NCBI GenBank assembly: GCA_013398955.1
Contig: VWPU01017707.1
Location: forward strand, 62,001-126,000
Reading direction: 5' to 3'
Source: Callaeas wilsoni
Taxonomy: Eukaryota; Chordata; Aves; Passeriformes; Callaeidae
Length of the DNA: 64,000 bases
Every line of letters starts with the position of its first letter. Positions within the stretch are counted from its first letter, which is position 1. A model generated the notes under the pieces. The model was not told the DNA's origin and did no database searches. It saw only the letters and a program-made list of their open reading frames with translations. This document shows positions 39,101 to 54,100 of this stretch, piece by piece. The translations under genes were made by a program, and so were the position numbers.

Positions 39101-42100
39101 TATCATACCTTGCAAATTGCTTTACAGATATTTACAGCATCCTTCCTGTTAGTTGTGTTTTCAAGGACTGCTAAGAGTCAATAAAGACACAGACCAATCT
39201 CAGGGGCAGATAGCTCAGTTAGGCTTTTAGAATCACACATACAGGTTAAAAACATTACAATTGGTTGGATCTTCATACTCTAATTCCAAGAAAAACAGCA
39301 CACTTAGCAGTCTGGCTGTGGATTACATTATTAAATTTTTGAGTCTCCTGTTTTGAGCTCCTGGACTTTTAAATTTTTAAACTCATCTTCTGTGTGTTCA
39401 CTGCACTAGCCTTAGTTCTAATTTCTCTTGACGTTATATTTGGAAAAATACTGCCATAACCTCAAAAAACAACCTGGGGACTGGTGGCTACCGAATGCTG
39501 TTTCCTGTGCAATTTTATTAAAGCAGAATTGAAGAAGAGAGTGTGAAATCATGAAAGTAAGTGTCTCCAGCTCGATTTAAATTCACTAGTACTCATGGCT
39601 TGGCCATGACTTGGCAAGATGTCAAGAGAGTTGCACAGGAAGGTTAAGAGCCTATTTACGTAAATGGGTTCAGTACGTTGTTTCCAGTGCTGTGAACTCT
39701 AAGTGCATTAGTCAGGATCCCAGATAAGTGATAGGAGGTGCAGCATGAGGCTGAGGCTCTCATGGCAAAATATCCTGAACCCCTGGCTTCATACCCCACA
39801 TTCTTCATGGAACTTGTTGCGGTGCTGTGAACTGTGGGTTTTGTTTTGGGTCAGAGAAACATCTCGAATGCTGAAACGCTTTTAAGAGACGAAAACCTAT
39901 TTCCCTCAGCTATTAACACTGTGCTAGCTCTACCTTATTAGCCGTTTTTCAGTTAACATCCATCTCAAAATTCCCCACGTGCTCTTTCTCAAGGATGAAG
40001 CTGATCTCTTTGCCCTGGGGCTTTTGTGGTCTGCCAATGGAGGTGGCCGCTGTGACTGTGAATGGAAAGATGGTCTCAAAATGGTCTCTATTTTAATACG
40101 GTCCACACTGTACTAGCCTGAGCAATTCCAATCTAACCTATTTGAAAGATGAATTTGTATTCATTTGATAGCCCTCTCTTCCTCTTGAAGGCTCCTACCG
40201 TGCTGTGTGCAATGTAAAGCACACAATTGCTCTTCATGTGGAACACCTCAATAAAACGTGTGTCACCTGTGGGCTTTGTTTTCTTTTCCATCTCTCTCTT
40301 TTTTTAGATAAGGACATGACAGCAACGCTCCACGCTGGGTGACAGGAGAACCTTGAAGAATGGAATCTGAAATAAAATATTCTCCCTAACAAGCTGAGGG
40401 GATAAAAGAAAATACAAATCAACTTGCATTTCAGATGGCTCATCTGGGTAAAGAGACAAAAAGGGAAATGGCTTTATTTTAATCCCATTCAATAATTCAA
40501 ATGACCACTGAACTGCGGGCTGGATCTCCAAGAAGAAAGCCCTGGGGTTTCTTTTCCAATTTTTTTTAGTATTTTTATGCCAATAGTCTACTCCTGCCAC
40601 CTAATGAAAGCTGAGGATCGATTCCTCCCTGTTGAGCACAGAGAGCCGACAAATGTAGCTGCATCACAGGTGACACATGTCAATGTCTGCAGAATCACAC
40701 GGCACAGTAAAAATAGGCTACAAGAGCCAGCTCTGGTGCTTTAACAAGAAAAAACAGTCACAAAGAAGGCCTAAAGCTATGGTATGAAAGAATCTGTTCT
40801 CTCTGATCCCACACAAGGGAGGAAAAATAAAAAGGAGATTTTCCAATATGTATTAGTGCATTTTTTGGATGAGAGAAGAAGCTGTGCTATAATATAAGCC
40901 AAACTAACTGCAGGGGTAAGGGACAAGCAACTCAGCGATGTTGGACCCACTGATGTTTCAGTGTGGCCTTACACACATCCCTAACATGGGGACAGAAGAA
41001 CTCAAATATCTGTGTGAAACAAAAAACAATCAACAAAAAACTGTTTTCCCAGGTTTTAAAACACAGCATGACATCACATCTAAATAAATGAGAAGCAAGA
41101 TACAATCAGCCAGACAGATCTTTAGCTCTCTTTCTGATGTGGTGAAACAAAATCTTCTGCCTTTCCTATGCATCTTCCTTCCAACTTTGGTGCAAAGGTG
41201 TTATAAAAGCAGAGACTTGGAGCCCCCATGTTTCCCTTTTCTGCCCCCCAAACACACCTAGCTGCCTCACAAGATCACAGCGTACACTGCTTTTTCTGCA
41301 TTTTCTGCTATACATGGCATAGACATGTTGGACAAAGAGTTTTCTGATTACCTGGTTCATCTTATAAATAAGATGCCTACGTGAAGCAATTTCTGCTTAT
41401 CCTACAGTTAAAATAAGCAAAAAACCTTATGATAAAGCTCTATTCATGATTATGTATATACTTCAGTAGGCTGTCATTATGAATGTGTGGTATATTAGCA
41501 AAGTGCATTCTCTGGCAGCTCTCCATATTTATACTTTAATCACAGAGCTCTAATTTCCCCTGAAATTTATTTGATTTTTACTTCTTGTAAATTTTGTTTA
41601 AAAGTATGTTAAAGTAGCCATCTGTAGTATGCTAAATAATTATGCTAAAAGAGCCTTAAAAATAACCATTATTTTTAATTAAATTTAACTTTGATAGGAT
41701 TGAATTGAAACACATGCTATATATTCTCTCCATAGTACGATTAATTACTGTGCTCTGATTTTTGCTATAGAGAGAGTTGAGCCCATAATGTGCTGATTTG
41801 TCTTGGGAATGCAACCTCTCTATCACCAAAGTTTTCTTTTTTTTTCTTTTGAGTCTGTGATTACTTACCTGAATTTCTCTTTGGCTCTTGAAAATTTATA
41901 TAAATCCCACTGCTGTGACAGGTTATAACCTTTATGGTGTGTAGGATATAAATGAATTTAATGGTACTGAAAACTGTTAGCTTCCTGTGTCTGAATGTGA
42001 GAGATGATGGGGAAAATAATATCACATCCTGTCTAGCTTTAATGACATGGGACTGTAGAAGGTAACCTGCTGACCATCAAGACGGTGCCCAATACTAAAA

Positions 42101-45100
42101 TATTTTGAACAGAGCTCACAAACACATGAACAATCAATACCTTTCTAGAACTATTTCTTTAAATGGGGATTTTAAAGCTAACAAGGGAAGGTGTCACTAT
42201 ATCTCTAAAGTATTGACTTCAACTGGATTTTTATTATTTGATAGATCTATGCAAAAGGAGGAAAAAGACTACATTGAACTAAAAATTTTAACTCAGGCTA
42301 TATAGCTATATATAGGTGTAGACATACCTATATATCTATGTCCTTTCTCTCTACCATGCCAGCTTGTTTCTCTTCATACCTTTGAGATTTTACTTTGCTT
42401 GGTCTTTGACCTCCTCAGTGATGTGGTTCAATGTTACATTCTCTAGTTATTGCTTTGCCTTCACTTGCATTCATTGCTGTTTCACTGCTCTGTGTGGTTT
42501 CCACTGGCCATTTGTTTTGTAATGGTGAATGGGAATGCTTTTTGGAGAGAAATTGATGGTGCTAGAAGTCATCTAGTGAGTATTACCTTTCTCATATACT
42601 TGGCATTATAGAGCTATTTCCAAGTGACTACTTCACTTTATAAATGGTGATGCTGCAGGGTCTAGAGCAGGGTTTGTGCTGGAACTCATGGGCTTGCTTC
42701 TCTGCTGTAATACCTTGTTTCTGATACTGACTTGCTTTCTGCTTTATGGCAATGCATTTAACCCTTTTTTGTGTCTCATTTGATCTCCCCTTAAGTCAAA
42801 GGAGGAAAATATCTTTTATTTATTTGCAGGGAGGATTTTTCTGCTAATATTCCTAGCTCTGCTTGAGGCTCTAAACTCCCTATCAGTATTCAATATTCTC
42901 ATTTCAGTTCAGTGTGCTTATTGAGTTCATTAATATCTGCCTCACCCTCTCTAACAGTGAGAACTGGTGAGAGTTGTTACCTGCTGTCCCTGATGTCCTT
43001 TAGGAGCAGACTGTCCTGGCCTCCATAAGAAACTGAACCAAAGAAACCATGCAGCTAACTTTTCATCTCTGAAGTGCTGAGACCCTCCCTACTCTGCACG
43101 GAGAGAACCTTAATACAACCACACTTGATGAAGTGGAGGAATTGTCTTAGGGAGGAGGATGAGATGTCAAATGCATGTCAAATGGTCTGTGACTACTGAA
43201 GGGCAAGGGAAAATAATGATTAGCCTGACTGGTGGCTAAATTGAGGAGACCTGCAGAGCATCTCTGGGCCAGCAGCCATGAATGCTAATTGCAGCTGGAG
43301 CAAGCAACTGAGCTCTTTTGTTACAGCTGTATTCCTAGAGCAGAAACTTGTTAACATTTCAGTGGTTTTTATAATCGCCGATTTCTGTTGCCAGTGAAAC
43401 CCTCTCCTTTGTGATGACTTTTCGGCTTCTCTTTTTCAAGCTTTTTTCATGTGTGTGCATGTGAAGGATTTCTAGGTTTGGTCTACTGCTTTGATTCCTT
43501 GGACATACTCTTTCTGTTTCCTCCCGCTCTTTGCACATGTATTTCTACCTGTTTTCATTTGTTTGGCACCTGGCTACAACAGTTTTCCAGAGTGTATTGT
43601 AATTGCATGCACTGATAATAAATCAAAGAGTCCTAACAGGTAAGAAAACCAAATGGCAGCCACACGGGAACAAGGTAAAAACATAAGAAACACCAAACCC
43701 TCTACGCTTCAAGGCATCAAATGCAAATATAGGTGGGTTAATGGTTCTAACTAATAGGATTCAGCCGGCTTATATCTTACCTAGTGTTTCCAGTTCAAAT
43801 ATTTGTATGAAGACAGAAATTTTATGTCATTTGTGTTTCAGATAGCTTATGGATCTCAGCAACTGAGATGTAGTCCTAAGGAGGATTTTCAGGTGAAGAC
43901 CACAGAAAGTAACACATATTTGCTAGCAAAGCTTTAGTGCATGTCACTTTATTTAAAATAAACATAAACTATACCAATCACCACTACTTATCCAAGCTGT
44001 AGGTCAAAGACAAGATTCCTAAATGTATTTGGGTTTATTTAGGAGACTCTGCTTTGCTACATAGAAAGATAGTAAGTGCTATGTCTTACCTTATGCTAAT
44101 TATGTTAGTCTCATCTTTACATGGCGGAATTTCAATTTTGATGTTTTTTTCCCTCATCTGAATAGCAGCAACAACATTCACAGGTACATGAGCATCCATT
44201 TTGGTGCGTGCTTCCAGCCCTGCCTGGACTGTGTGTGTGTTGATTCCCACTACAAAGGTCATCTCCTTGGCCATGCTGAAAAGGTAGAATGAGGGTATAA
44301 TTACGTTCATGCAGCAAACAGCTGTTGAACTTTTATGGCCTCTGTTACTTGAAAATATTATTCTTTTATTTTATACTAAATACTTACCTTAGACTAATTT
44401 TGGATCTCAGCCTAATGTTGGCATTTAGTAACTCAGCCAGTCTGAAATCAGACTTTGGAGAAGGTGTAATCTGTGTTTGAACTATTACAAGGAAAGCAAA
44501 GAAAGGGTTAAAAATGCCCTCCAGTCCTAGCAAGCATGCTTGTATTGCTAAAGCAATGAGATATTTTACCATTTCCTGCCACTTTTGTGACAGAAGAATA
44601 ATAGAAGCTGGTCTCTGTTGGGAAGCCAGTGCAGGTGGGCACAATGCGACGGATCTCAGAGGACAGGAGAGCTTTGGTCCACTGCCTCCCTACACCGCTT
44701 TGAAGGCTACTGATTATTCTCCTTAGCGAAGGGATTTTTTCATCAGATCCATACCATGCCTGCAATTACAGAGTTCAACATGTCTAAATAAGCAGAACTT
44801 GAATATCATGATCTGTGTCATTAACTATGCCTCAGGGGAAATTCTGCCAGCAATGATTATAAATAATCCTGATCAAAGCTTGACCTTATTTGCCTTGATT
44901 AATACTAGAGACAAAAAACTCAACCATGAATTTATAAAAGGGAGAGAACGTATGAAAGTAACAGTATTTTAGAGCTTTTAATGCTTGAGTAGTGGTGCTT
45001 TAAAAATGATACCTGCAGTGCATTTTGGATGGCATTTTTATCAAGTCCACCAAAAAACAGCTCTTGGCCAAACATCTTCAAGTAGCCTGATGCAAAAGGC

Positions 45101-48100
45101 TTGTCACTGGAGAATGCCTTCCAGTCAGAGAGCTGTGTGAGAAGATGAAAAAAGCCTGATTCTTCATAACATTTGAGAAAGCAATATCAGAGATTTTCTC
45201 TTCCCTCAGAATTTACCGTTTTCAGGATTTTCTTGAAGTCATAGTCAGTCTCCCAGTCACTGTCAGGAGAGTAACCTTTAGCAAAAATCTCCTGCAGTCC
45301 TTCTACTGTTATTCCTACCTGTGGGAAGAAGTAAAGTGTGAACACCAGCTGGATGATGGTTGCAAGAAGGAATTAGAGGGCAAAGTGTGGGTAGACCAAA
45401 TTACCTCCAAGGGATCAGCCACTCTTCCAAGGAAATGTGTTCGTAGCTGGGACATTGCCATAACTGGAATTAAGCTACCCACATTATTCAATACTAAATA
45501 TTTAGCTGCCAGCCCACTCATAAGGAACTCTGCAGAGAAATAGTCAGTAAGACACGTAACAGTTAATTTTTAGGTCAGTGTGCGCAGATTGTATCTATTT
45601 ACTAATTTAATAATCAGCATCATATGAGCAAGGCCAGAAAACTCAGCTATAAAACTGGTATTCTAAAACAGTTATAAACAGAATATTCTGAATTTTTTAA
45701 CTAATAATGGGCAAAGCTACAAGCTCACAGATCATTGCATGGTGGCTATGCCATTTTTCCAGTTGCTTCTGCTATATCATAGAATCATAGTACGGTTTGG
45801 GTTGAAAGGGACCTTGAGGATCATCTAGTTCCAACCTCCTGCCATGGGCATGGGCACCTTCCAGTAGGCCAGTTGGCTCAAAGCTGCATCCAACCTGGCC
45901 TTGAACACTTCCAGAATTAGGGCATCCACAACTCCTCTGGGCAGCCTGTGCCAGTGTCTCATCACCCTCACAGTAAAGAATTGCTTCCTAATATCTAGCA
46001 AAAATCTACTCCCTTTCAGCTTGAATCCATTCCCCTTTATCCTGTCACTCCATGCCTTTGTGTAAAGCCCCTCTCCAGGTCTCTTGCACGCTCCCTTCAG
46101 GTGCTGGAAAGCCACAGTTAGGTCACTCCAGAGCCGCCTCTTCTCCAGACAGAACAGACCCAATTCTCTTAGCCTTTCCTCATAGAAGAGGTGTTCCATC
46201 CATCTAATCCTCTTGCTGGTCCTCCTAAAGACTTGCTCCAACAGGTCCATGTCTTTCCTGTGCTGAGAGCCCCAGAGCTGGATGCAGCACTGCAGGTGGG
46301 GTCTCACAAGAACAGAGGAGAGGTGCAGAATCCCCTCCCTTGTCCTGCTGCTCAGGCTTCTTTTGCTGCAGCCCAGGACACAACTGGCTTTCTGGACTGC
46401 AAATGCACATGGCTGGCTCATGCCCAGGCTCTCCTTCTCCAGCACCCCGAGTCCTTCTTGGCAAAGCTTCTTTTGATCTGTTCATTGCGCAGCCTGGATT
46501 GATATGGAGGGTTGCCCTGACCCACATGCAGCATCTTGCACTTGGTCTTGTTAAAGCTCTGGAGATTCCTACGGGCCCACCTCTTGAGCTTATCCAAGTA
46601 TGGAAAATATGCCTGTCCATATCATTTACATCCAGTCACACTCTGTAAAATCAGCTTGTGAAATGCTTTTACGAGACATCATTTAGGGCACCTTGACAAA
46701 GGAGATGAGAAATGAAAACAGATTTGCCATCCTTTGCTAATAGTTCAGGGAAATTGATACAGATGTCCTCTAAGGACAGATGGTGAGCTATAGATTCGTC
46801 TCTCAAATGACTTACAGGCAATTTAATACATCTAGTTCCAAATGCTGTAACCCTTTAAAAAATGCACCAATTGTTAAATTATTGTTAAATATTGAGTGAA
46901 CTTTGAGCAAAACATTTGTTTTTATTTATTTCTCTACTTAGATTTATCATCTATAATGTTCTTAGGTACAGATAATCAGTGCAGAGCACAGTCAGGAATT
47001 CTTCCCAGTCTTGGCACGGTTATATCCTGTCCTATTTTATGAGTTAAAGTAATCCCATGGCTTTTCTAAGTTTCCTTAGGTTTCAAGAGGAACAAGGCTG
47101 ACAGGATTTGTAAGCGTCCTTATTGTACTTCCTTCTAGCCTTTCTCTCCTGTTCCTACACCATTTGGAGGACAGGGAAGTATGTATGAACTGTAATTTTA
47201 CCATGTTGCCTTCACTGTTTTTCTGTATGAATACTGTGCTATCCAAAGTGCTGGGCAATATCCACCTACAACATATGAGGTTCAGAAACAACTCCTGCAA
47301 TCAAGACACACGTATATTTATGCCACCCCACTTTTGTCAGAGGAATAAGTGGAGAACATTCAGTAGATAGTAATGGTGATCCTATAAAAAATAAAAACAG
47401 CAAAGTGATGCCACACTAGGACGTTACTAGTGAGTTCACAGGAAACTTGGAAATGTGAAGACTACTATTTCTCTGCATGAGCTTAGCCAGAGCAATCCAC
47501 TAAAACTGAGGCATGATACTTTAAGTGAATTCTTTAAAGCCATCTTTTATGTTCTTACCACAAAACCCGTTAGTTAAAAACTCCATGGTACTTCCTGATA
47601 CTTAATAAGAAGTATTGCTTATAAATGATTAAATGATCATATAGAATTCATTGACTTGAAGAGAGCAGGAATATTTTCCATACCTCAGGCACTACCTAGT
47701 GGTAATGCTCCAAGAATATATTTGCCACTTCACTGAGAGAGTTTCATGAGACCTGCATATATCTGATTAAATGTCTTGCCCCAAAGATGAGGATAAGAAA
47801 ACTTAGGAAAGAAAGCAGTCTTTGATATGTATAAAAATTAGTACACATTTAATTATATGAATCTGTGCATATTCAGAGTCAAATTCTCAGTCCTCACACT
47901 GAGAAGAACCAGAGTCACCCCTTCGATTTCAGTAGAAATGTGTAGAGCATGAAGCACTATTTGTGGTGGCCACGTGTGACAAATTCCAGATTAGAGATAG
48001 ATTCAGCTGACATTATTGCTGTCATTAAAAATTCAGCATCTAGCACCACAAAGATCTGCGATGCTGAGGGCAGATTTTTGTTTTTATCGAGGAAATAGGT

Positions 48101-51100
48101 ACTGCATTACAGCCGTCACTATGGTAACTCCTCCAGAATGGACTCACAGAAATACATTTTACCTGTGGCTAGTGCAGACAAATCAAATCAGAAAGCTGGA
48201 GGATGGATCCTCTTCCCATAGTAGTGTAGTAGGAGATTGACTTAATTTAGCTGAGTTATCCAAGTCTAAGATTAGCATGAGGGAGAAAAAGATCTTGTTT
48301 TTTATTCTTCAGGATGAGGACCTACCTATCCATGGTAGCCAAATTTCTGCCAATGGTCTTCACCAGGAAGTAACAGCAATTCCCTGATGCACTGCATTTC
48401 CAGGCTACAGGCAGAATAAAGTATTCCTTTTCACAGAGACCCCTGCCAGCATCCCTCATGCATATTGCACCCTTCTTTCTCACTGTGTGAAAATTTAGAT
48501 GGCTTAATTTTAAAAGCAAAAGTAAGAAGACAAAGTGAGTGCCTAAACCAAGAAACACATATCTTCACATTAACAGAAAATGTATCTATCCCTGAATGTA
48601 TTTTAAGCAGTACAAAAGTTCACATGGTGTATATTAATGACTGTATTTCTTTGGGCACTTGCTGTCTGCATCATTGAGGCAGCAAGCATACGTATAGTAT
48701 ATTACCATGAATCTTGCAGTATGTATTATACTCATTTCTATTATAGAGCACACTAAATGGTCATATAAAACCCCTGAAACTGGGGCAGGACAATACTAAG
48801 ATTTACAAAAGTCCTTCAAACCACACCACTATCTCCAAAAAGGAGGCAGAAGTACTTGTAAACTCAGCACTGTGGATTTCAGATGTTTCAGAGTCTCTTA
48901 ATATTGATTACTTTGAAAAGAATCTTAACACATACCAGTGAATAACAGAAGTGCTAAAACCATCCAGCTCCTGATAGATAAACAGCATGTGATTAAGCAA
49001 ATCACTGAGGCTGTCATGGTCACTTACCTAGAGGAGCGGCTTTAAAAAAATCTACTGAGGAAAACAACATACATGGAAAATAGCAAGAGCTACAATGTGG
49101 CCCAGCAAGAACCTGTCTTCTAATCTGGTCCTTCCCTGCTTTAACTACATTTTTATGTGCAACTCTGATGTAACTGGCCAATCTCCAGGTACCGTACATG
49201 GATCTGCTCATTCTAGTTAAGAATCTGGGTAGGAAGACGCAAGAAAAATTTTTAGACAATAAGCCTGACGTAGCTGCTCATGGGTGCAATGAATTGTCAC
49301 GCCTGAATGTTTCCAGAGTTTTCTGTTTCACTGGGCACAATTGTTGGGGTGAAGAGCATTTAGCATCGCATTTGAATGCAGCGGGAGTTGTAGGTGTTCA
49401 ACACCAGTAGAAATTAATCCACTTCAGCAGTAATTTAGGTCCCTTCTGTTTGTTTGGTGCTGAACAATGGTATGAAATTGTTAAGCACCACTGAGACTAC
49501 GGCATTTGATACACGAGCATGTGCCTCCCCGACTAATGAAAACAGAGGGTTAGAGCCCCGCAAGCCCTCTGGTAATTTCACGCTGGCAGCGTACAATGCA
49601 AAACACACAGGGACCTAAACGCTCTTCAAATGGAGGGCCCGAGATTCTTATATCTTTTTTACTGAAGATAGGAAAATACGGAGGAACGATGTGCAGCCTA
49701 ACAGCTGGCTAGGAGAATTGGACTCTCATACTGTACAGTTTTTTTTCCACACATTCACCAGTATATGTTTCTCTACAAAATCTTCTGGCTCTTACCTTTA
49801 AAGACGCTGAAGCGGAAAACCTTGCTGAACTGATATCCAGATCTGTCAAATTTGGGACTTAGTGCTCTGATAGCCATTCTGCAGGCAGAAGCCCTGAAAA
49901 AGTTTGATGAACACATTAGCATTTCAATTAGTTGGCAACAAGTGTTTCTTCTAGGAAAGGAATTTTCCTTACATCACTTGAAGATCTGGAGATGTGCTTC
50001 TACCCAGGGCCCTCAAGTGAGAGTAGATGAAACTTGCCACTTGCATGCTAGGTTCCTTCAGCACAGCATCAGCTAATGTCATCACTATTGGAAGACCTGG
50101 CTTGGTTTCAAGCAAAACTACTGCAGCTAACATTCGGATTCGAGGATGAATTTTGTGATTCAGGAAAATCTCAAGGGTAATAGCCTGGACCTGAAAATAA
50201 TAGATATATTCAGTTTTACTGTATGTTTGAACATCTTGCTAATAACCACCCAACACCAGTGAATGATCTGTTTCATTACTAGCACAGTAAAGATTTGGAT
50301 TATTTAATTATTATTATGGCAACACCGTTCCTGGTTTCACAGTCTGAGGGCTGGAGGAGGCATTATGGTAATGTAGTCTGACTTCCTACACATTCAAAGC
50401 CGAGGAACTTCACTGGATAATTTCTATGTCAAGTCTTTTATCCCTTTTTGAGCTATCCCACTCTAGGTAAAAGAGATGTCATGAATCCATGACATACCTG
50501 AGAAGTGATTTCAGTGATCACTTAGCCCTGCTCATAAAGGTACAACTTATTTCTAATAACTTGGTCTTCTGGGGCACTTTTTGCTAAATAATAGAATAAA
50601 AATGAAACAAATAAACCCATATTTATTACTGGAATTACTATATAGACAGCTTAATCCATAATTTAATGCAATAAATGTAATTTCCTCAGTACTACTTCTG
50701 GTTTATGTATTTGACCCTAACAATATTCGCTACCAAGACTAATTTTGTACTGGAACCTTTGCAGTTTCCAGGGGTGGCGCTGAAGCCTTTGGCCCTAAAA
50801 TGGATGTGGATGATGTGCCACTCTTCTGGCAAACCCTCTGTACAGCCCTGTCCGGCCTGGGAGAGTGCACATCCATGAGCTGTAATGAAGAATAATCCAG
50901 GAAACTTCAGCAAACTTTGGAAAAACCCAGACTGGTTTTATTAATTTGAATATGTTGATTATCAAATACCAATGTAGAAGAGGTGACAAAGATGCAGTAG
51001 CCGCTTCCCAAATGTGGCTTTTCAAATTAAGCAGTAAAAAAGACAGGCCATGAATTAAGTATGTTCAATCCAAATATGGGTGTGTACTTAGCTGCAAACC

Positions 51101-54100
51101 AGGCATTAAACTGTTTTTTGAACAATGAGAAAAGTGGTGACGATCATTAACTTGCTCCAGATCAATTTTCTCCAAAGAAAATGCATAGAAAATGAAACTG
51201 AGTGGTCTGAGGCACCAGTGGAAAGCCAGGCCAAAGAGCAATCAGAGGTGCAGTGTTGTTCTCAAACACCAAATTGGCTTTTTTTCTTCCCCAGAAAACA
51301 CCTTAACTTCTACCCTTGCAGTTCTCTTGTCTCCCTCCCCTGCATTTCCCCATCCAGCTCCTGCACGCCACTAAATTGTTTCTTTATTCTTTTGGTTAAA
51401 AGCATACCCTGGCACACTATTGTCTGTGGATAATATGTGCACTCGAACTGGCAGGCACATGCAAAAAATGAGTATAATGGAAACATTGATACTGATTAGT
51501 AGGTGAATAGTTAATGAAAGCTTTTATTTTACTTTTTATATTAAGAATTATTTATATAAAACAAAAATTTCAACATCAAGAAAAAGAATCTTGAAAACCT
51601 TGAAAAGGTTTCCTTTTAAAAGCAGATTGCTTCAAAGTGAAAATGATTGTAAAGTGATGTCTGTGGTAGATGAGAGTATGCTGGTGTAGGCATTGTATGT
51701 GAGATCTAATAATTATCTCAGCCAGGGACAAAAGTCACATTTAGTAAATGCTCTGTTTATGACTTAAACCCGCACAATGTCTGTAAATTTGTAATTAGGA
51801 TGCAAACCCCTGGTATCTATTTACAAGAAAATCTGGTCTTGAATTACGATTAGATGTGACACTCGGTATTAAATGTCAATTCTCTGAAAACCTTGTTTTG
51901 TGGTTCTCTCACATACCAAAGGTGAAGTAGTACTAAACACATTTGGGTCAATAATTAAGTTTTCTGTCTAATGTCCTTGGAAACGAAATGTTTGCAATGG
52001 AAATACTGATTTGTCTTCAACAACAATGAATGTATCCTCTTAATGGGATTTTTTGTTGCAGTCTGAAATACTGGAGGTTAATGTCAAAAGACATAAGACA
52101 TGCCTACCAAGGAATGGCTAAGTAATTTTTTTTTAAAAAATAATGTTATCTTTGAAAAAAGAATCTGCTTTCCCTCATCACCCATTATCTATTAGCAGCC
52201 TTGTAAGTGGAAGTCACAAGGGCAAAGGAGGCAGCTTTGTTTTCTTACCATTTTGGGGTCTTTTAGGCCGATGTTTTTCAGGGCTATCACAGCAGCCGCA
52301 TGGACCCTGAGTGGCAAATCCGAGGCACCAGCTGCATATCCTGGCAAAAACTTCTTGATGTGCTTGATGCTGGCTGGATGTCCTACATTCCCAAGGGCTT
52401 TCAAAGCCAGGGAAATTTCTTCTGTGCTGGACTTGCTCAATGCCTCTCCTGCAAAGCCGTGAAGAAGCTGAAAAATGAAAACAAATCTGTTGAGTTCAAT
52501 TCCAGCTCTTATCTATATTCCATTCACCAGCCTATTCCGGGCTTTGACTTCCATAATTTCAGTTTGTTCAATTTATTTATTTTAAGTATTTTCAAATTCT
52601 TTTTTTTCCTCATGAATAGAACATTTTATTCATAGAACAAGTGTAGCCAAGAAAGCTGCAATGAACAGCTTCTTCATCACTATACCTTAAAGTTTTCAAG
52701 TAAGCTTTTTAAAGCAAAAAGTAACGGCTAGAATCTAGTTCCCACTACCTTTCAGGGTAAGTTGGGAACCTGAAATAATGCTGCTTGAGCATCTCTCTCT
52801 CATGGTTGAAGGTAGGTGCAAAAATACAGATACAGTTAAACCTTCAGATCCTTAAAAAAAGATTCCTGAAGATATGGCTAGTGGTGGTGCCCTTAACCAG
52901 CAATCATAGCCTCTTTTCAGTGTGGATTGATGGATGGAAAGTGAGATCACTGCCAAGAAATCAAGTCATTTTACAGCCTTCATTGTAAGCAACTGGATCA
53001 CACTTCCACTAGCATGGCACAATTAGAAGTAGCTGTCTGAAGGCTGAATAAGAGCAAAGAACTAAATCCTAATAGATAACAGTTTTAAATGATAACAAAT
53101 GGCTCTAAAACTCCCCCCTGAAATGTTAGAGATTAATTTTAATATAGATTCCGTACTTTAAAATAACACATTTGAGATCCCTTGATGGTGCAGAAAGAGT
53201 CTCCTTGATATTACTAATCAAATGAAGGGACATCTGAAATGCATTGAATAAGCTTATACAATCACTTGCTTTGGGAAAGAATTTTTGTTCTCTGACACAG
53301 GGCTTCTCAGATTTAATTAGCTGAAGAGCATTGGTGGCAATTGCAACACAGGAGACATAGGCAGGAATGTTGGCCATGCCTATGTACTACAGGAAAAAAA
53401 AAAAATCATGTCAGGCACACATTGTATTTGGAACACCCTGCTCTCGCTGGGGATGGTGGATTGACGGGTGCCAAAGACTAAACATACATTTCTCTTTCCC
53501 TCCCTGTTACTGGCTGAGTGGTTGGCCTCTGTAAAACATGACATGCATTTTTAGAACTGGGAAATGCTATTTAATGACTACTCAAATTGTTTTGAGGCCT
53601 GCTGATTAAAAGCAGTGTAGAACAGGGAGGGTGTTACTGCTGTTATAACAACCTTATAGCCTATGTTGATGACTGGGCTCTGCTTTTGGCTGGGATACAT
53701 TAATTCTGACAAAAACCTGGGCTTTTGTGTCACTTAGTTAATTTATAAATATACATAATACCTATATTTAAAGTATTTTCGAGCAATGCCATGGGACTTC
53801 ATTAATAATTGGCAATAAAGCACTCAGAGATACTCAGATAGAAAGTGTTATGAATTGTTTGCTTCTTCCTCTCACTCTCTTTCGTGTGCTAATCTAAAGA
53901 TAAAAATGCTGTATTTAACCAACTGGAGTTCCTTTCCCCAAAGGAAACACTATAGTGAAGTGAAATACAGCTTTCTGAATAATGAAGAAAGAACTCAAGG
54001 CTTAATTTTTCTTTTAAATGATAAATAACGATGTGATTACCTGGAGACATTCGGAGCAGGAGTCTGAAGAGGAGCACTGTTTGTGGCACAGGGACGCGTA

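Larger units (their letters stand above)
50191..54040 (-). other. Introns around exon 8 (between exons 7 and 9)
   Basis: Apart from exon 8 (52249-52467) and the ancient CR1-like piece at 50335-50535, nothing is recognised. The open frame at 53126-53377 lacks homology, and phases close without it. Confidence 0.75.

Noticed and set aside
39205..39260. tRNA-like string GCAGATAGCTCAGTTAGGC
   Set aside because: A-box resemblance only; no B box, no cloverleaf arms and no 3' acceptor stem follow.
49020..49259. Minus-strand frame ending FFKAAPLGK with a GTAAGT-like donor
   Set aside because: Exon 10 (ending VFK plus G) joins exon 11 (AG TTC) in phase with continuous homology, leaving no room for it.
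53126..53377. Minus-strand frame starting MANIPAYVSCVAIATNALQL as an extra vitellogenin exon
   Set aside because: Exons 7 and 8 join in phase without it, chicken homology is continuous across that junction, and no family motif is present.
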